The notes below the pieces were generated by a model. That model had not been told where the DNA came from and did not search any database. It was given only the letters and a program-made list of their open reading frames with translations. 64,000 nt of DNA. It comes from Zygnema cylindricum. Lineage: Eukaryota > Streptophyta > Zygnematophyceae > Zygnematales > Zygnemataceae. Below, in pieces: positions 1 to 12,245 of the stretch (its first letter is position 1; every line of letters begins with the position of its first letter). The translations under genes were made by a program, and so were the position numbers. Where the stretch lies: assembly GCA_037447655.1 (NCBI GenBank), contig JBBHKE010001953.1, positions 98,790 through 162,789 of the forward strand, in the 5' to 3' direction.

Positions 1-966
1 GTACTCAGAGCAGGCAGTTTGCCAAAAGCCTCTAGGATGACCTCAACTCCTTGGTCTTTGCACTAGTATAGTTGACACTCAGACACTATACAGACAACCA
101 AATTGCACCCCTTGGAAGAGCTACATCCCTTAAGTCTGCCACAAAAAGAATCCTTGAATTTGCTCCTCTGAGCAGTTAATTATCAATGGTCAAAGATGAC
201 CTTTTATATAGGAGCTCTGTGAGAGAGAGGCGGCTACGTCTAATTTTCTAAGTCCTAAACCCCTCTCTAAACTCTCTTCTACTGATGTACGGAGCCAATT
301 AATAGTGTATAGAGTAAAGAAAGGTACTTGGTCCGAAGTACTTTCTGTACGACCATTCTACAACATGGCCAAAAAGACGACGCCTGCCATATCTGGGTTC
401 GCCATAGTATGTCCCGGAAATTTCGTCATCAATGTCATGCTGCCACGTGTCACCCGTTGTGGCTACGACCGTAAACCGCCAAATCGGCCATTCCGCGATG
501 CCGGCTTCTTTCTCCGCCGTTAGATTGATATCGATCTTAATTTATAACCGTTTAATATATAATGAGTACTTTTCGTTGTAACTTTATTTAACTATGTTTG
601 TGTGATTGTGGTCCGTTTGTCAATAAACCAAACTTCTCTATTTTGTCATGTTTAAGTAATTATCGTACCCTATATACTTCAGCACTGGTCTTAGACTAGA
701 GGGTAAGACTAATGGCTATTTTGACGGACGGTTGGTACCAAGATCAAATCCTGTGTCCGTGAATCCTTTTGGTGAGATTACTAAGGATCTTCCTTTTGAC
801 TCTATAAAGAGCATGGGCAGCCATGGCTCTAGCTTCTTCTCCAGCCTTCAGTGACTATGACAAGTATGGAGGCTTAGAGAGAAAAGCTACAAGCAAGCTG
901 CCTCTGCTTTTTCCTGCTTCTAATTAAATCAAATAAATAATCTAGAAAATACATTTTATTTCAACA
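1..966 (-). repeat. 3' LTR of element A
   Basis: Homologous to the LTR at 5440-6495 and to those of B1 and C. It ends at 966 in the element's TGTTGAAAT start, directly next to the minus-strand polypurine stretch AAAATAAGAGGAG (967-979). It contains a TATATAAAAGG-type TATA box on the minus strand near 205-215 and the antisense tRNA-like module at about 681-760. The first bases of the window correspond to the 3' end of the LTR. Confidence 0.85.
681..760 (+). other. tRNA-like module in LTR (element A, 3' LTR)
   Basis: Read on the plus strand, antisense to the element. A perfect 5-bp hairpin GTCTT/AAGAC (688-692 and 705-709) encloses an A-box-like GACTAGAGGG. A T-arm-like hairpin with loop ATCAAAT follows at about 738-755. 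The loop differs from the canonical TTCAAAT by one base. No convincing acceptor stem is seen, so it is a tRNA-derived or tRNA-mimicking element rather than a tRNA gene. Confidence 0.55.
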
Positions 967-979
967 CTCCTCTTATTTT

Positions 980-3900
980 CTAGTCACTTTTAATTTTAAG
1001 TCCACATCTCTTTCTGCAAAAAATTAATTTTGGAGAAGGTACAAGCTTAGTCATCATGTCTGGCACCATCTCACTGTCTGGTTTGTATTCTAGACTTATT
1101 ATTTTGTTCTCCACCTTTTCCCTAACAAAGCTAAGTCTGATGTCCATGTGTTTTGCTTTAAAATAATGTTTGGGATTAGCAACAATTGCAATTGCTGCTT
1201 GATAATCACAAAATATTTTCTGAATTCCACTCTTAAGATGCTCTAATTCACCAAGGAAGGATTTGACCCACATCAATTCCTTCACAGCAGAGCAAGATGC
1301 CATATACTCTGTCTCCATGGTAGACTGAGGAATGACCTTTTATTGTTTACTGTTCCAGCAACAAGCACCATTCCCCACATATAACACATATCTAGATGTA
1401 CATCTTCTCATCGGAGCATCCCCATAGCTGGCATCACTCCAAGTGGTGATGTCAGTGTTTTCCCCACCTAGATGCAGCCATAGATCTCTAGATCCTATGA
1501 GATATCTGAGGACCCTTTTAGCTGCTTCCCTATCAATTTTGGTAGGAGCATTCAAACCCCTAGTTAGCACTTCTACAGCTGCTGCCAAATCTGGTGTGGT
1601 AAAATTCATAAAATAAATCAGACTGCCCACTACTTGTCTATATGGAATAGTCTGCATAAACTTCTTTTCTTCTGGACCTAGTTCATCATCTATAATAAGG
1701 ATGTCTCCTTCCTCACTCCCCTCACTTCCCTTCTTTAGGTCCATGGGAGTCGTGCAACTGTTGGCTTTGTTCATCTGAAATTTTTCCACCATGTTTCCAA
1801 TTGCCTCTTTCTGAGTTAGTCTAATTATCCTCTTTTTCCTATCTCTCTCTACTTGTATTCCCAGAATGTATCTAGCCTCCCCCATATCCTTCATTTCGAA
1901 TCTTCCCTTTAGATCTGTTTTTAGTTTGTTAATTTTCTTTAGTGACTTACTTAGAACAACAAGGTCATCAACGTAAATTGCAATAAAGACGACACCTTCC
2001 TCATCTTCAAAAACATAAATTGATGGTCTGAACTAATGCGGATGTATCCTAGACCGGTAAGGAACTCATCAAGTTTCTTGTTCCATTGTTTGGGCACTTG
2101 TTTCAAACCATAGAGAGATTTGATCAGTCAGCATACCTTACTTTCCTCTCCTCGTTCCACGAATCCTTCCGGCTATCGCATGAAGATCTCCTCCTCTAGT
2201 TCTCCATGTAGAAAAGCTGTCTTTATGTCCATCTGGTGTACTTCCATGTCTTCTACTGCTGCCAGACTAAGAAGTATCTGGACCGAGAGAAATCTGATGA
2301 TCGGAGCGAAGGTTTCTTCATAGTCTATTCCCTCTTCCTGAGTAAAACCTTTCGCCACTAACCGGGCCTTATACCGCTCAATAGTATTGTTAGGATTCCG
2401 TTTTAGTTTGAAAACCCACTTACATCGAATTGGTTTTCTATCGGTTGGACAGTCCACCAACTCCCATGTGTCAGTCGCCATGATTGAAGCCATCTCTTCA
2501 TTGATGGTCGTCTTCCACCACTTTCTTTCCGGGCAATTCATTGCTTCTTCATATATTTGAGGTTCGTCTAGGTGAGACAGTTTAGTTACCTTGTTGTTAA
2601 CTTGTTTCTCTTGAAGCCTTTTGTTGCTTCTTCTTCCTCCCTCAAAATCTGCGGCCGAAATAGATGGTTCTTGTGGATTTTTTCGAATTACCACGACTTC
2701 TCCTCTGTCCCTCGGAAACATATTCGTTTCCACCACGTCTTTCGCTTCTGTCATTGGTATTTCTAGGTTGAAGTCTTTCTTTGTCTGTGTTTAATTTGCA
2801 AGGATATCATATGAACCTGCAAAAGTGTCATCTTCTTGAATATCTGGATAGTTACGAAGATGAACGTCATCAGAATTGTCTGCCTCAAATCTGATTCTGA
2901 CTAACTTTGAGGATTTAAAGGGATCTACCGACTTCCCTTCATCCATAGCTACCAGATGCTTTACTAAAATTATATCTTCTCTTTTTAGATCATACACTCT
3001 TTAACGTTTTACATCCTCATCATATCCTAGCAAGTATTCGGGTTTCCCTTTAGGATCTAGTTTCCAGTTTGATTTATCTGTATCTAAACCGAAGACTTTA
3101 CTACCGAAAACCTTTAAGTGAGATAGATGTGGTTTTCGGCCGGTCCATTTATCATATGGAGTTTGGCCATTCACAGCCGAAGTAAGTACTCTCTTTCTCA
3201 AATAATTAGCACAATTCATAGCTTCGTCCCAAAATCTTTTTCCTAACTCTTTATCTGACAACATACTCCGAGCACTATCATTTAGTGTCCTATTCAATCT
3301 CTTGGCAACACCATTCTGTTCCGGGTTTTCTAGAACTATCTTTTGATGTTGAACACCATCCTCCCTTAAGAACTCCTCAAACTGATTGGAGTTTTATTCC
3401 CCTCCATTGTCACTTCTTACTCTCTTTATTGGGGTCTCGTGAAGTTTCTCGGCCCATGCCTTATAATGTTTAAAATACTCTGGAGTTTCTGATTTGTTTT
3501 TCAGAAAGTATACCCGAGAGTACCGAAACCAATCATCGGTAATGGTTAGCATATATCTTTTTCCTCCGGGTGATGGCACTCTCGCCGGTCCCCAAATGTA
3601 CGTGTGTACCATATCAAGAACTTTTTCTCCTATATAAGTTGCTTCTTTTGGGAATGGTAATCTGTGTGCTTTACTTGGGCACACCCACTGCAATCACTTA
3701 CATTATCATTTTCCCCAAAGCGTATCCCTTCAACGACTCCCAACTTTTTCATTTCTTTTAACTTTTCTAGATTCACATGTCCAAGTCTCTTATGCCACAA
3801 TATAATATCATTGACACCAGCATAGTAAAGTTTGAGTTTTTCATTACTTAAAGCAAGCCTGAAAATTCTTTGGGCTACCTTTCTAAGCAGTGAAATACAC

Positions 3901-4290
3901 ATTTTCCTCAAAAAAAGCTGTAAACACTCCTTTTCTACTGCTAGTTTCAAATCCTTTATCATCTAATACAGATATAGAGATAAGGTTTTTTTTTAACACC
4001 GGAATAAATAATACATCGGAGAACGTAACTATTGAGGTTTTTCCCTCCACTATGACTTTCAGATCTACCGATCCTACAAAAGTGGTGGTCACTACTCTCC
4101 CATCCCCATATTCAATCTTTATTGTAGGGATCTTTCTCAGCTTAGTAAACAGATGCTTATCGTTGCACATGTGCATGGATGCACCTGAATCCACAATCCA
4201 ACCTCTTTCACCTTTAAGTTTGGCCGAAAGCACATTTCTCCTTTCGTGGAATTTCGACTTCTGTGTTTGCCTCCAACTCCTCATCCAAAA
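980..4290 (-). pseudogene. Element A pol: protease, integrase, RT, RNase H (broken)
   Basis: Read leftwards. The aspartic protease motif WIVDSGAS is near 4180. Next comes the GAG-pre-integrase zinc region (WHKRLGHV...CSGCAQ) near 3660-3830. The integrase core follows at 3390-3620 and 3000-3300; here the first catalytic Asp of HTDIWGP is Tyr, while the second Asp (SDNGGE) is kept. The RT N-terminal half (KWVFKLK...YKARLVAKGFTQEEGIDYEETFAP, HQMDIKTAFL) is at 2173-2530. The catalytic YVDDL near 1955 is intact. The RT end and RNase H (PYRQVVGSLIYF...WSDASYGD...STMETEYMASCSAVKELMW) are at 980-1894. Several frameshifts and stops separate these blocks. The enzyme set would copy and integrate the element, but this copy cannot make it. 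Confidence 0.9.
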
Positions 4291-4294
4291 AAAG

Positions 4295-5459
4295 TTAATC
4301 GCCCTCCTCATCGGATTCCTCCTCGAGTACCTGCATGACAAGTTCCTTTTTCTTCCCTCGTGGCTGACCCCCGATCTGCCCCTCCAACTCCTCATCTAAA
4401 AAGAGCTCATCGTCCTCGTCCTCGGATTCGGCCTCATGTACCTGTGTCAAAAGGGCCTTTTTCTTTCCTCTCGGGGTACCACCGGTCTGCCCCTCCTTTA
4501 ACCGAAGCTCGATTAGCTTAGTGCACTCTACCATATAGTGCCCAGGTTTCTTACAAAAATGACATACACCTTTGGGAGCCCTTGGTTTCGAACTCGTCGG
4601 TCTGATTTTTCTGCTCCCTCTCCCCATAATTTCCGACCGATTTCTGAGAATCCTTGTTCCTCCAATCGGTCGCAGTTGCCAAGGCTTGGCCACTCTTTCC
4701 TCCCCTTCAGATCTCAACCGTATTCTCCCGAACGAGAATCATCCCTACCACTGAGTTCCATATCCACCTTGAGTCCAGCAAGTCCTGCACACGGTTGACT
4801 ATGTTCTCGAACTCATCGGGTAACTTCATCAGTAAATAGTTAACCTTTTCTTTTTCACTAAAATCTTTTCCCGCACTCTCTAGCTCCATGAAAAGTGTAG
4901 CAAGCTCATTGCAAAAATCTAACATCTTCCCCCCATTGTATACATACACCTTAACTTTCTGATCACCCAACGTTTGTTGCTGATTCGTACCACTTCAGTA
5001 CATCTCTATGAGAGCCATCCAAAGATCGGATGCCCTTTCTACTTGCAAATGGGGACATGCAAGTCCTTAAGTGAGATGGCGTAGGATGAAGTGCTTTGCC
5101 GCCATATTGTTGAAGTCCCACGTTTCAGTATCATTCTCCTCGTTTCTCGGAATACGTAACATGAATGCCGAACCAGTTGTTATTGATGTGGTCGCCTCCT
5201 CCTTTCCTTTGTCCACCACCTCTCCTTCTTTTGTTTCCTTCGTTGAAGGTGGATCCTTTTTTCTGGTGAATATGCTTCCTCCAAACCCTGGAGGAATTAT
5301 AAGACTTGATGGACGCCCCAACCGTCCACTCACTATCCCCTAAAACCATTTTTCGCATAGAGCTCCTATCATCATACTTTCCCAGTATATGAAGCCAATT
5401 CCATTAAAGATTGGTACCCTAGAGGGTGGGCCCATAACTTGAAACTCTGAGACCTCCAT
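4295..5459 (-). pseudogene. Element A gag (copia type, broken)
   Basis: The start is the ATG at 5457-5459, which lies inside the 5' LTR (MEVSEF..., reading through the PBS as QVMGPPSRVP). The frame soon hits a stop and shifts. The later parts match the copia gag (UBN2-like) domain: DTETWDFNNMAAKHFILRHL near 5070-5130, then FCNELATLFMELESAGK and LLMKLPDEFENIVNRVQ at 4707-4930. A single CCHC zinc knuckle, CHFCKKPGHYMVEC, lies near 4535-4575 and is followed by an acidic linker leading to protease. Gag would form the virus-like particle and bind RNA. It is homologous to gag of C and B2 in this window. Confidence 0.85.
5424..5439 (-). other. Primer-binding site of element A (iMet anticodon arm type)
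   Basis: On the element strand the sequence directly after the LTR end (TTTCA) reads AGTTATGGGCCCACCC. It matches the complement of the anticodon arm of plant initiator tRNA-Met except at its two ends. The ATG is in frame with gag. Confidence 0.8.
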
Positions 5460-6495
5460 AAGTCCTCAGAGTAAACAGCTTCCAAGAAGCCTCTAGGATA
5501 ACTTGACCCCTTTGTGTTCTAGCAAAAATAACTGCCATCCTGGCAGACAAAAACTTTGACCAACTTCACCCATGTTAAGACAAGACTCCCCTGAGTCGAT
5601 AGCAAAAAGAATCTATGAATTTGCTCCTCTGAGCAGTAAGTTATGGAGGATCAAAGTTGACCTTTTGTACAGAAGCTCTTTGGGAGAGAGGGTCCTATCT
5701 TCTAATTTTTCAAAGTCCTATCTCTCTCACAGACTCTATCTACTGATATACGGAGCCAATCAGATTTCGGTTTTGTACACAAAAGTACAGCTGTCGGTGT
5801 ACTTTCTGTACGGCCATTGTACAACATGGCCTAAATGTCGACACGTGGTATGTCCGGATTTGCTCCTTTAATCTTCGGAGATGCCGCGATCCAATGTCAT
5901 TCCGCCACGTGTCATTTGATGTGGCGATGACCACAAACCGCCGAAATCCTCTTCCGCGATCTCGGCGTTAATTCCAGCCGTCCGATTTTAATTCACATTT
6001 AATCGAGGCCGTAATAAATACATGCGGGATATTCGTTTCACTAAAGGAATAAATGCGCGGTATTGGTTTCGTATTCGTACCTGAATCCGTACTTTTACAT
6101 TTACTGGATGTATGTCACCCGTAAATAGTTAGAGTTAAATGAACTATCCAACGTTTAAATGTTTAAATAAATATCAAACCCTATAGTACGTAACACTACT
6201 TCTAGAATTAACGGCTAAGGCTAAAGGCTACCGGTTGTCTGCCGGCCGGTAGGTACCAGGATCAAATCTTGTGGCCTGCACATATCTTTTAGTAAATTAA
6301 ACCCCTAACTAAAATATATATTCCCGTAAACCTCTGGATAGCCTAGGTAGCCATGGCTCTAGCTCCCTCTCAAATTTCTCAGTGACTGCGACAAGTTTGA
6401 GAGTTGGAGAGAGAAGTTAGAGGTAGACTGCCTCGGCTTCTTTCTTATTTCTATGCAGACCTAGAAAATACTTTAAAAGACCATTAATTTCTACA
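5440..6495 (-). repeat. 5' LTR of element A
   Basis: About 1056 bp, beginning TGTAGAAAT on the minus strand at 6495 and ending TTTCA at 5440. It is clearly diverged from the left LTR, so the insertion is old. The antisense tRNA-like module is at about 6190-6282 and GTAC motifs cluster around 5795-5825. Confidence 0.85.
6190..6282 (+). other. tRNA-like module in LTR (element A, 5' LTR)
   Basis: Plus strand, antisense to the element. The T-arm-like segment at 6255-6275 has loop ATCAAAT. It is preceded by a block (ACGGCTAAGGCTA) that aligns with the D-arm region of the other LTR copies. The 3' stem half has decayed (CTTGT). Confidence 0.45.
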
Positions 6496-7918
6496 GTATA
6501 GGATACTTTTTCCTATTCCACTCGCTCCCTCATTATTACCTATGCATATTGTCGCGGAAGAGAGGTACAGGAAAGGGCACAATCACACATCCGGAACCGC
6601 ATCAGTATATGGGGTGGATTGCAAGTTTTCTATGCACACCTTTCTCGGACATCTCCCCTAAACCTCCTGGTTTTCAAGACTTAATACATTGTACTTCTGG
6701 CGATTGGCCCTTCTCCAATATTTCCTAGGTAGGCTCGACACATCTGATAGTCCCCACACATCCGAAAATCTACAGTTTTCCGAAGGAGTCTTTCTTTGGC
6801 GAGATTACTGCTTAAGAGGCAAACCCATGTAGCCCTATACTCTCCTGCACGAGCCCTGCGTCCACCAAAGTCTGTAGCTTTGCAATGATGAACTCCTTTC
6901 TCCTTGAAGCTGAAAGGGTATTGTTGCAGTATTGTTGGTCAGGATTATCCGAAAAGGGGTCCCTTTATAGATCCCTACATCTATGTCAGACCAAGAGAAC
7001 ACCTGTTAGTTCTCCTCTAACAACTAGGAGAGCGAGACCTTCTATTTTGGGTCTAGTTGTTCCCTTATATTCCAATCCATCTTCTCGGGTTCCACTGCCG
7101 CCAATGCTTGCGGTGGACGACCCTAGAGGGAGATGTTGAATTCTAGATCTACCTGTGGATGTGTCCGTTGCTCACCAGCTAAAACGCTGCTGCTGACAAC
7201 TTTCCGTAAGCTGATCTTTTCTAAGCCTCCGCTTTCCCCCACTTAGGAAACTCTTAGGTTCATTCTGTTATCTGAATGAAATTGGGTGAATTTTTCCCTT
7301 CTTGCCTCTCTCCCCCCCTCAAGGTGTAGAGTAGTTTACATGGCCAACAACTGTGGAGCTTGAAGGTATTTTGCTTGTGACTTTGGAGACTGGAGGTTGG
7401 AGAATGCCAAAGAATGTTGCAGCGCCCATGAAATTGCGTTCAAATCCATACTTTGCCCGATTAAACTACACCTTTTGGAGGTTCAGACCCGTGGTGCTGT
7501 TGTGGTTGCTAATCAAAATCCCATTTCTCGTTCCCGTTCCTCAATACTTGGTGTTGTCCACGTAGCGGCCGTACTGTCGAAGATCATTCCTAGTGCGCCT
7601 TTGTGGTAACCATGGCTGCTATGGAAAGATACCAGGGTTGGTAAGGCCCGATGTTGATTTTCCGGGTTGATTACAACGAAAGAAGGGTGCTCGGTCGGCT
7701 ATGATCATAGTGGTAGCCATTCGCCTTGGTCTGAGAATCTGTTAAACTGTGATGTTGGGATGGAGAACCTGTGTTTTTAATAGCTGTTGGAGGATGGGAA
7801 GAGGAACCAAGTTGGTCTAATAAGCCCGAAACTCTGTGGGCTCTTGATCCGATCATAGCTACATCAAACACTGTGGCAGTCCCCAAAACCTTGGTCACTT
7901 AGTTCTAGCTGTTGACCA
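6496..7918. other. No recognisable gene
   Basis: The stretch between elements A and B1 has only short open frames without family motifs. It is probably old repeat debris. Nothing further can be supported. Confidence 0.5.
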
Positions 7919-8919
7919 TGCAACTTTCAGACCTCCATTAGTACTCAGAGTAGGCAGCTTACTAGAAGCCTGTAGGATATCCTCAATCCCTTAGTCTTTG
8001 TATGAGTATTACTGACACCTTGACAAAATACAAACTAACCAGAGTGCAGCCCTTGGAAAAGCAGACTCCCTAGAGTCTACTACAAAAATAAACCTTGAAT
8101 TTGCTCCCCTGAGAAGTTGATTATCAATGGTCAAAGATGACCTTTTATACAGGAGCTCTCTGGGAGAAAATGGCGGCTACCTTTAACTTTCCTATGTCCT
8201 AAACCCCTCTCTAATCCCTCTACTACTTAAGTACCGAGCCAATCAATTCACTGTACAGTACAGAAAGGTTCTTGGCTCACAGTACTTTCTATACGGCCAT
8301 TGTACGACATGGCCAAGAAGCTGACGCCTACCATATCTGGGTTCCCCATGGTATGTCCCAGAGATGCCGCTATCCAATGTCATGTTGCCACGTGTCACCC
8401 GTTGTGGTTGTGACCGCAAACTGCCAAATCGCCTATTCCGTGATCCCGGCTTCTTCCTTCGCCGTCCGATTGATACTGGCCTTAATTTACAGCCGTTTAA
8501 AATACAAGCAATACTTTTCGATGTGATTCTATCTAACTGTCAATGTGATTGTGGTCCGTTCATCAGTTAAATGAACTTCTCTATTTCCACGTCTTCAAGT
8601 AGTTATCGTACCCTATGTACTTCAACACAGATGTTAGGCTACATGGTAACGACACTAGACTACTTGAACGGACGGTACGTACCAGGATCAAATCCTGGGT
8701 CCGTCAACCATTTTGGTAAGTTACCCAAAGGGCTGCCTTTTGACTCTAGGGGAAGCATAAGCAGCCATGGCTTTAGCTTCCTCTCCAGCCTTTAGTGACT
8801 ACGGCAAGTATAAGGGCTAGAGAGAGAAATTAGAAGCAAGTTGCCTCTGATTTTTCCTGCTTCTATTTAGATCATTTAAGTAACCTAGAAAATACCTAAG
8901 AAAACCTTTAATTTCAACA
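7919..8919 (-). repeat. 3' LTR of element B1
   Basis: About 1 kb. It ends at 8919 (TGTTGAAAT on the minus strand) next to the polypurine tract AAATAAAGGGAG. A minus-strand TATA box (TATAAAAGG) lies near 8140-8150. Confidence 0.8.
8625..8706 (+). other. tRNA-like module in LTR (element B1)
   Basis: Plus strand, antisense to the element. It has a perfect T-arm-like hairpin CCAGG-ATCAAAT-CCTGG (about 8681-8697), preceded by GTTA...TAAC framing GGCTACATGG, an A-box-like segment. GACGG and CCGTC flank the T-arm and could extend the stem. Confidence 0.55.
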
Positions 8920-8980
8920 CTCCCTTTATTTTCTGGTCACTTTTAAATTTAAGTCCACACTTCTCTTTGCAAAAAATAAT

Positions 8981-11900
8981 TTATGAGAGGGTATAGGCTT
9001 TGTCATCATATCTGCCACAGTCTAGTCTATATTCTAGACTTATTATTTTATTCTCCACCTTTTCGTTGACAAAGCTAGGTATAATATCCATGTGCTTTAC
9101 TTTAAAGTGATGATTCGGATTAGCAGTTATTACAATTGTTGCTTGATTATCATAGAATATTTTTTGAATTCCACTCTTAAGATGCCCCAATTCACTAAGC
9201 AAAGATTTAACCCACATTAATTCCTTCAGAGCAGAACAAGATACCATATACTCTGCCTCCATGGTAGACTGATCAATGACCTTTTGTTGTTTACTGCTCT
9301 AGCAACAAACACCATTCCCCACATACAACACATATCCAGATGTACATCTTCGCATCGGAGCATCCCCATAGCTGGCATCACTCCTACTGGTGATGTCAGT
9401 ATTTTCCCTACCCAAATGCAGCCATAGATCCCTAATTCCTATGAGATATCTAAGGACCCTCTTAGCTGCTTCCCAATCCCTTTTGGTAGGAGCATTCAAA
9501 CCCCTAGTTAGCACTTCTACAGCTGCTGCCAAATCCGGTCTGGTACAATATATAAAATAAATCAGACTGCCCACTACCTGTCTATATGGGATAGTCTTGA
9601 TAAACTTCTTCTCTTCTGGACCTGGTTCATCATCTAGAATTAGGATATCTCGTTCCTCACTCCCCTCACTTCCCTTCTTTAGATCCATAGGAGTCGTACA
9701 ACTGTTGGCTTTGTCCATCAGAAATTTTTCCAACCTGTTTCCAATTCCCTATTTCTAAGTTAGTCTTATTATTCTCTTTTCTATATCTCTCTTTATTTTT
9801 ATTCCTATAATATATCTTGCCTCCCCCATGTATTTTATTTCAAATCTTCCGTTTTGATCTATTTTTAGTTTGATGATTTTCTCCATTGACTTACTCAGAA
9901 GCAGCAAATCATCAACGTAAATTGCAATAAAGATTACACCTTTCTTATCTTCAAAAACATAAATTGTATGATCTTAACTGATCCGGATGTATCCCAGACC
10001 GATAAGGAACTCATCAAGTTTCTTGTTCCACTGTCTGGGCGCCAGTTTCAAACTTTAGAGAGATTTGATCAACCGGCATACCTTACTTTCCTCTCCTTGT
10101 TCCACGAATCCTTACGGCTGTCGCATGAAGATCTCCTCCTCTAGTTCTCCATGTAATAAGGTTGTCTTGATGTCCATCTGGTGTGCTTCCATGTCTTCTA
10201 CAGCTGCCAGACTGAGAAGTATCCTGACCGAGGGAAATTTGACGACCAGGAGCCAAGGTTTCTTCGTAGTCTATTCCATCTTTCTGAGTAAAACCTTTTG
10301 CCACTTACCGGGCCTTATACCTCTCAATAGTATTGTCCGAATTCAGTTTTAATTTGAAAACCCACTTACATCCAATTGGTTTTCGATCGGGTGGAGAGTC
10401 CACCAACTCCCATATATCAGCCGCCATGATTGAAGCCGTCTCTTCATTGATGGTCGACTTCCACCGGTTTCTTTCCAGACAGTTCATTGCCTCTCCATAT
10501 GTTTGAGGTTCATTCGGGTGAGATTGTTTAGTTACCTTGTTGTTAACTTGTTTCTCTTGTAGCCTTTTGCTACTTCTTCTTCCTCCCTCAAAATGTGCGG
10601 CCGCAATAGATGATTCCCATGGATTCTTTCGAATCACCATAGCTTCTCCCCTGTCCCTCGGATCCATATCCATTTCCACCACGTCTTCAGTTACAAGTAT
10701 AGGTGTCACCGTTTTTTCCAAGTCTTTCTCGGTCTATTTTGAGCCTGCAAGGATATCGTACGACCCTGCAAGAGTATCATCTTCTTAGAGACCCAGATAG
10801 TCAGGAAAGTGAAAGTCATCAGAATTGTTTAACTCAAATCTGATTCTGACTGACTTTGAGGGTTTGAAAGGATCTACCTACTTCCCTTCATCCATAGCTA
10901 CCAGGTGATTTACTAGAATTATATTTTCTCTTCTTAGATCATACACTCTATATCCTTTTACATCCTCATCATATCCTAGCAGATATTTGGGTTTCCCTTT
11001 AGGATCTAGTTTCCAATTAGATCTGTCTGTATCTAAACTGAAGACTTTACTACCAATAACCTTTAAATGAGATACATTTGGTTTTAGGCTGGTCCGTCTC
11101 TCATATGGAGTTTAGTCTATCACCGCCGATGTAAGTACTCTGTTTCTCAAATAATTAGCACAATTCATAGCTTCGGCCCAAAATATTATTCCTATCCTTT
11201 TATCTGATAACATACTTCACGCACTATCATTCAGTGTCCTATTCAATCTCTCGGCAACACCATTCTGTTCGGGGTTTTCCGAAACTGTCTTTTAATGTTG
11301 CACACCATCCTCTCTTAAGAACTTTTAAAACTGATTGGAGGTATATTCCCCTCCATTGTCACTTCTTACTCTCTTTATTGAGGTCTTGTGAAGTTTCTCG
11401 TCCTAGGCCTTATATTGTCTTAAATACTCCAGAGTTTCTGATTTGTTTTTCAGAAAGTATACCCGAGAGTACCGAAACCAATCATCGGTAATGGTAAGCA
11501 TAAATATTTTTCCTCCAGGTGATGGCACTCTTGCCGGTCCCAAATGTCCGTGTGTACCAAGTCAAGAACTTTTTCTCCTTTATAAGTTGCTTCCTTTAGA
11601 AATGGTAAGCTGTGTGCTTTACCTTGAGCACACCCACTGCAATCACTTAAATTCTCATTTTCCCCAAAACGTATCTCTTCAACTACTCCCATCTTTTTCA
11701 TTCCTTTTAGCTTTTCTAGATCCACATGCCCAAGTCTCTTATGCCACAACATAATATCATTGACACTAGCATAGTAAATTTTGAGTTTTTCATTACTTAA
11801 AGCAAGCATGAACATTCTTTGGCTACCTTTCTCAGCAGTGAAATACACATCTTCCTCAAAACTAGCTGTAAAAACTCCCTTTCTGCTGCTAGTTTCAAAA

Positions 11901-12245
11901 CCTTTATCATCTAATACAGATGTAGAGATAAGGTTTTTGTTTAACATCGGAATAAACAATACATCGGAGAACGTAACTATTGAGGTTTTTCCCTCCACTA
12001 TGACTTTCAGATCTACCGATCCTACATAAGTAGTGGTATTTACCCTCCCATCCCCATATTCAATCTCTACTGTAGGGATCTTTCTCAACTTAGTGAACAG
12101 ATGCTTATCGTTGGACATGTGCATAGAGGCACTTGAATCCACAATCCAACCTCTTTCACCTTTCAGTCCACCGAAAGCACATTTATGCTTTCGTGGAATT
12201 TTGACTTCTCTCTTTGCCTCCAACTCCTCATCCAAAAGAAGTTCG
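8981..12245 (-). pseudogene. Element B1 pol: protease to RNase H (broken)
   Basis: Read leftwards. The protease region has WIVDSSAS near 12145, so the DSGA active-site Gly is replaced by Ser. An unbroken stretch at 11450-12235 runs from the protease through the pre-integrase zinc region (WHKRLGHVDLEKL...CSGCAQGK) to the first integrase motif HTDIW. The integrase core and linker are scattered over 10740-11450. RT (CKWVFKLKLN...RYKAR, MAKGFTQKDGIDYEET) is at 10083-10721 in two frames, with YVDDL near 9920. RT end/RNase H is at 9299-9733 and 8981-9262 (EAEYMVSCSALKELMWVKSLL). Sequence and gap pattern follow element A closely. Confidence 0.85.

Larger units (their letters stand above)
1..6495 (-). 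mobile_element. Copia LTR retrotransposon A, full-length but degenerate
   Basis: A minus-strand Ty1/copia element: 3' LTR at 1-966 (cut by about 22 bases at the window edge), pol then gag read leftwards from 5459, PBS at 5424-5439 and 5' LTR at 5440-6495. The order gag, protease, integrase, RT, RNase H is that of copia. The coding part is broken by several frameshifts and stops, so the copy is dead. The internal region is about 4.5 kb, normal for copia. The five bases right of the 5' LTR are gtata; the matching left flank lies outside the window. Confidence 0.9.

Noticed and set aside
305-523. Small genes within LTRs (also 8272-8795, 35685-36018 minus, 40360-40692)
   Set aside because: Short frames in LTR sequence, often without ATG, not conserved as proteins between LTR copies.
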